From Elysia marginata (Eukaryota; Mollusca; Gastropoda; Plakobranchidae): a stretch of 23,197 nt of DNA. Location: assembly GCA_019649035.1 (NCBI GenBank), contig BMAT01001843.1, positions 216,560 through 239,756 of the forward strand. Reading direction: 5' to 3'. Of the stretch, positions 21,401 through 23,197 are shown in pieces. Position numbers and translations under genes: made by a program. Under the pieces are notes generated by a model that saw only the letters and a program-made list of their open reading frames with translations, did not search any database and was not told the DNA's origin. Position 1 is the stretch's first letter; every line of letters starts with the position of its first letter.

Positions 21401-21733
21401 AGATATGAATTTTTGGATATATATACTTTTACAAAACAGCTAAATGAAGAAATTATTAATAAAATTAGTTAGTAGTTAAGTCGGTGACAACGATCACCCT
21501 AAGCCTTTTAAAGTCTTGTATTTTGGTAGTTGGTTGTTTACAGAGCGTACATTCATAGTCAACTTTACTAAAATCTTCCTATTTACAGGGCCCTGTACTT
21601 CGTGAGCACCGCGGCAACCGTTGCCTTAATCATCTGGTTAGTCGCGCTGGACAACCCAGACAACCTGCTGTCACTGGCTGGTCTGGCGGGTTTTATCCTC
21701 ATCTGTTTCCTCACCTCATGCAGTCCCGCCCAG
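15370..21733 (+). CDS. Concentrative nucleoside transporter (SLC28/CNT family), N-terminal part, four exons
   Basis: Joined exons 15370-15450, 16092-16313, 17507-17745 and 21589-21733 give 229 codons without a stop, with phases 0, 0, 2 matching at each junction. Residues 1-101 are a hydrophilic, acidic cytosolic tail. TM1 is about 107-124, TM2 about 136-152, TM3 about 182-201 and TM4 about 207-225. The pattern WRFIG.., then LKPLTGRINKFI, IRW..L and the LLSLAGLAGFILICFLTSC stretch parallels vertebrate CNT1-3 (from memory: LVSFAGICVFIALLFACS). CNTs carry nucleosides into cells with sodium across the plasma membrane. The binding core lies in later exons beyond 23197, so sodium dependence and substrate choice cannot be read here. 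Animal CNTs are about 600-700 residues, so roughly two thirds is missing. Which of CNT1-3 it equals is not meaningful for an invertebrate. Confidence 0.85.
15451..16091 (+). other. Transporter intron 1 (coding)
   Basis: 641 bases, GT at 15451 and AG at 16090-16091, with a pyrimidine-rich tract before the acceptor (CTATTCTGTTTGTTTCAG). A 71-codon frame at 15547-15762 has no support. No repeat was recognised. Confidence 0.75.
16092..16313 (+). CDS. Transporter coding exon 2 (residues 28-101)
   Basis: 74 codons, from DVADSQVTLYEVNSD to ETYTEHK. It is acidic in the middle (ALDDDLEPKPKPFNPLDHN), then an amphipathic stretch (VIVRFIMAVQTAVSETY) likely lies along the membrane before TM1. The acceptor is TTTGTTTCAG|GAT and the donor AAG|GTATTA, a weaker but acceptable site. 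The frame stays open 30 bases past the donor to TAA, so the donor is chosen from phase and from the next exon. Confidence 0.8.
16314..17506 (+). other. Transporter intron 2
   Basis: 1193 bases with GT-AG ends. It contains a decayed ATC/TCA microsatellite at about 16967-17046 and otherwise AT-rich sequence. The acceptor follows ACTCTGTTTTTACACCCAG. Confidence 0.75.
16967..17046. repeat. ATC/TCA trinucleotide microsatellite
   Basis: Degenerate ATC, ATT and GTC triplets. The - strand frame at 16925-17125 rich in Asp and Asn comes from this repeat. Confidence 0.8.
17507..17745 (+). CDS. Transporter coding exon 3 (residues 102-181)
   Basis: 79 codons plus two bases, VTIWRFIGIILLVAFLVYFG to KKIRFIIR. 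It holds TM1, a short loop DHEFGSEASYR, TM2 (LLICTILGLALLMLVLLQSYL) and a basic cytosolic linker KPLTGRINKFITDPSYKK. Donor ATG|GTATGT is phase 2; the split codon completes as Trp with the G of exon 4. Confidence 0.85.
18132..18219. repeat. Tandem duplication, units of 49 and 39 bp
   Basis: CATCACGATCATTAG..GCAGGCCTATCTCTATA is repeated directly. The first unit carries a 10-base insertion, and a fragment of a third unit (GATCACGATAATG) follows. Confidence 0.8.
18555..18857 (+). mobile_element. Degenerate tRNA-derived SINE with CORE-like body
   Basis: A-box-like TAGTCCAGAGGTAGACACTC (from 18564) and B box GGGTTCGAGCC (18606-18616). The body reads TTTGAGAAAGGTTATTTACAC, then CACTCAGGTGATAATTGAGTACC (about 18687-18711), and it ends TTAGGCGCTTTATAAATATG. 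The GCGCTTTATAAATAT ending is common among invertebrate tRNA-SINEs (from memory). It is old and lacks a clear target duplication. Confidence 0.7.
19385..19500 (+). repeat. Possible tRNA-SINE relic
   Basis: A B-box-like GGGTTTGATCC (19440-19450) follows by about 30 bases a D-arm-like GTCTCTCAATTTGCAGGACA (19397-19416; compare GTAGCTCAGTTGGTAGAGC). No body domain is recognised, so this rests on the head alone. Confidence 0.35.
20155..20262. repeat. Degenerate TCTA/TCTG tetranucleotide repeat
   Basis: The same tetramer type as at 481-651, with many substitutions and a few pure TCTA runs near 20181-20192 and 20289-20302. Confidence 0.75.
21589..21733 (+). CDS. Transporter coding exon 4 (residues 181-229)
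   Basis: The first G completes Trp181, then 48 codons run from ALYFVSTAATVALIIWLVAL to LTSCSPAQ. It covers TM3, the loop DNPDN and TM4. Acceptor TTCCTATTTACAG|G and donor CAG|GTGTGT, phase 0. It is noticeably richer in G and C than the surrounding introns, as expected for a conserved exon. The next exon is not found before 23197. Confidence 0.85.
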
Positions 21734-23197
21734 GTGTGTGTTATGCACAATTATGACCTTTGAAGAATATCAAAAGCCTAAATATATACTAGCTTATATA
21801 GTTCGAAATAAAATTGGCTTGTCAGAGGAAGCTTTTGTTATCACAGCTTTTTTACTTCTCATCAGAGGTTGCGGTGTTAGTTTCAGCCATTTCACTTTTT
21901 TTTTCAAAATAAACGTTAGATCTCTATATGTACGAGTGACATAGACTGTAATAACAGTTTTGTTATAACTAAAACGAACATCTTTTCTGAATAGTGAACA
22001 AATTTAATCTCTTAAGAAGAATTGCCTTGATTTGGTAATGAAATTAATTTTTTACAATGTCTTAAAGTTACAGTTTTTGGTTCTCATCACCTGTCACCTT
22101 TCAGCATCAACAATTCCGATTTTAGCTGTCACACCGGACCCCAACACAGTCCATCTTCAATTATCTCTATTCAGACTTTTTCTTGCATGCCAATGACACT
22201 ACCCTTGATTATATAATGGATGGCCTGCTCGCCTTTCTTTCTGCTTCTATTTTTCCTTGAAGACTGGTGCTTTTCTTTCGCACTGCGTGACAATGTATTT
22301 GAGTTTACACACATTCGCGATACAGTAGAATGTATCTTCTTGCTAGCAATTCTTTAAGTACGCTGTTGCTAGTTCTTTGATCCGTCCACTTCACTCTTAG
22401 AACCTTACGGTAGAACCATATCTCTGCGGTTTCCAGTCTACTCTCATCTGCCTTTCTTCATGCCCACGCTTCACATTCGTACAGCACGACATGCTATATC
22501 AGACGATCCAGAAGCATTTTTTAGTTCTGTTGATATTCCTCTTTCCTTCCATATGTTATTCAGTTGTACCACTTTCTGCTTAGACATTCCTGTTCTTGCT
22601 CTGAAGTCCTTTTAGCAGGTGCCCGTTTGATTGATTCAAGACACTTAATTAAACTATTGACCGGTTTCAAGCTTCATGAAACTTTCATGTAGTTCTACTT
22701 TTTTACTCCCTACTGCTCCTGAGCTGCGCCTTTTTTTTATTAAAGTGTAGAATATCGAGTCCTGCTGCGTCCACTCTGTATAATAATCTTTTCATACTAG
22801 TTCTTTTATGTAATATAGTAGTGCGATGTCATCTGCGTATCTTAACTCTATAATATCGCTCGAACTCAAATTTGGACACTTATGACGTCCATGTCTGCAT
22901 CTAGAATTACTTTCTCTGTGTATGTACTGAAGAGGTTAGGTGAAAGTATGAAGCCCAGACGGGTATAAGAATTTTATGTTACACCGCTGCCTCGAGAAAG
23001 AGATTGTTTTTTTTTTGTTTGTTTTTTTTAAACCTAGCTTTGACATCGTTGTAAAGAGATGTTGGTGTTAACACTGTGGAACGCATTACTGTAGGCAATG
23101 AAAGTGATACAAGCCTCCTATTCATTATTTCTCGTTTGTTTGTTTTTTTTCTAACGGAACCTGCAGAGCGAAAAACATATTTCTTGTCCTTCTGTGG
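21734..23197 (+). other. Transporter intron 4, incomplete
   Basis: Begins GTGTGTG and continues past the window. The first 400 bases show nothing recognisable; the rest is largely occupied by a - strand LINE relic. Confidence 0.65.
22130..22985 (-). pseudogene. Decayed LINE relic with YADD, antisense in transporter intron
   Basis: On the - strand, FILSPNLFSTYTEKVILDAD (about 22900-22960; compare GCILSPYLFN.YTE, motif B) precedes ELRYADDIALL with an intact YADD at 22828-22839. NNIWKERGIST, then RLETAEIWFYRKVLRVKWTD (about 22383-22440) and LQGKIEAERK (about 22230-22260) follow. Stops and frameshifts are frequent, so it is inactive despite the intact catalytic motif. Similarity (SLYNDVKARF near 23035-23065) hints that it extends further right. 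Lineage resembles the relic at 7001-7600 (same IWFYR/MWFLR..RVLR module) but is clearly a different family. Confidence 0.85.

Larger units (their letters stand above)
17746..21588 (+). other. Transporter intron 3
   Basis: 3843 bases with GT-AG ends. It holds a short tandem duplication (18132-18219), a degenerate SINE (18555-18857), a possible second tRNA-like SINE relic (19385-19500) and a tetranucleotide repeat (20155-20262). A 117-codon frame at 19853-20206 matches no family I know and lacks splice support. 20300-21580 shows nothing beyond homopolymer runs. Confidence 0.75.

Noticed and set aside
1-23197. CRISPR arrays, bacterial operons, phage or rRNA genes
   Set aside because: None seen. 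The repeats present are simple sequences, SINEs and LINE/DNA transposon relics of an animal genome.

Overview
This is an AT-rich stretch of an animal nuclear genome, not a prokaryotic or viral one. The signs are GT-AG introns, trinucleotide and tetranucleotide microsatellites, tRNA-headed SINEs, decayed non-LTR retrotransposons and a Harbinger-type DNA transposon. From memory, the SINE style and the LINE protein types fit a lophotrochozoan, most likely a mollusc and perhaps a gastropod; this is inference.

The only host gene I can support lies on the + strand from about 15136 to past the right edge. Four coding exons (15370-15450, 16092-16313, 17507-17745, 21589-21733) join in frame into 229 residues. 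They resemble the N-terminal part of a concentrative nucleoside transporter (SLC28/CNT family): an acidic cytosolic tail followed by four membrane segments. The substrate-binding and sodium-binding core is not in the window. A likely 5'UTR exon start lies at 15136, with two short upstream ORFs. The gene's introns are 0.6, 1.2, 3.8 and more than 1.4 kb, and they hold microsatellites, a degenerate SINE and an antisense LINE relic.

The left 15 kb is intergenic or belongs to an unseen upstream gene or intron, and is largely a repeat graveyard. 481-651: tetranucleotide repeat. 706-1030: tRNA-SINE with a CORE-like body. 1201-1550: ATT microsatellite followed by a dispersed repeat. 5398-5850: inverted second SINE with a duplicated tail module. 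6089-6398: another SINE family with a visible target-site duplication. 7001-7600 and 7915-8700: two different LINE relics on the - strand. 8930-9090: a 28-bp minisatellite. 12140-14690: a third - strand LINE relic, split by a 1004-bp Harbinger element (13385-14388) with perfect 34-bp inverted repeats and a TTA target duplication. Its 3' end runs into a trinucleotide repeat and a second, inverted copy of the 1414-1550 repeat.

I found no novel multi-gene system. The most informative points are the nested Harbinger-in-LINE insertion, the dispersed repeat that looks like that LINE's 3' tail, the duplicated SINE tail, and the upstream ORFs of the transporter. No RNA genes, CRISPR arrays or operons are present.
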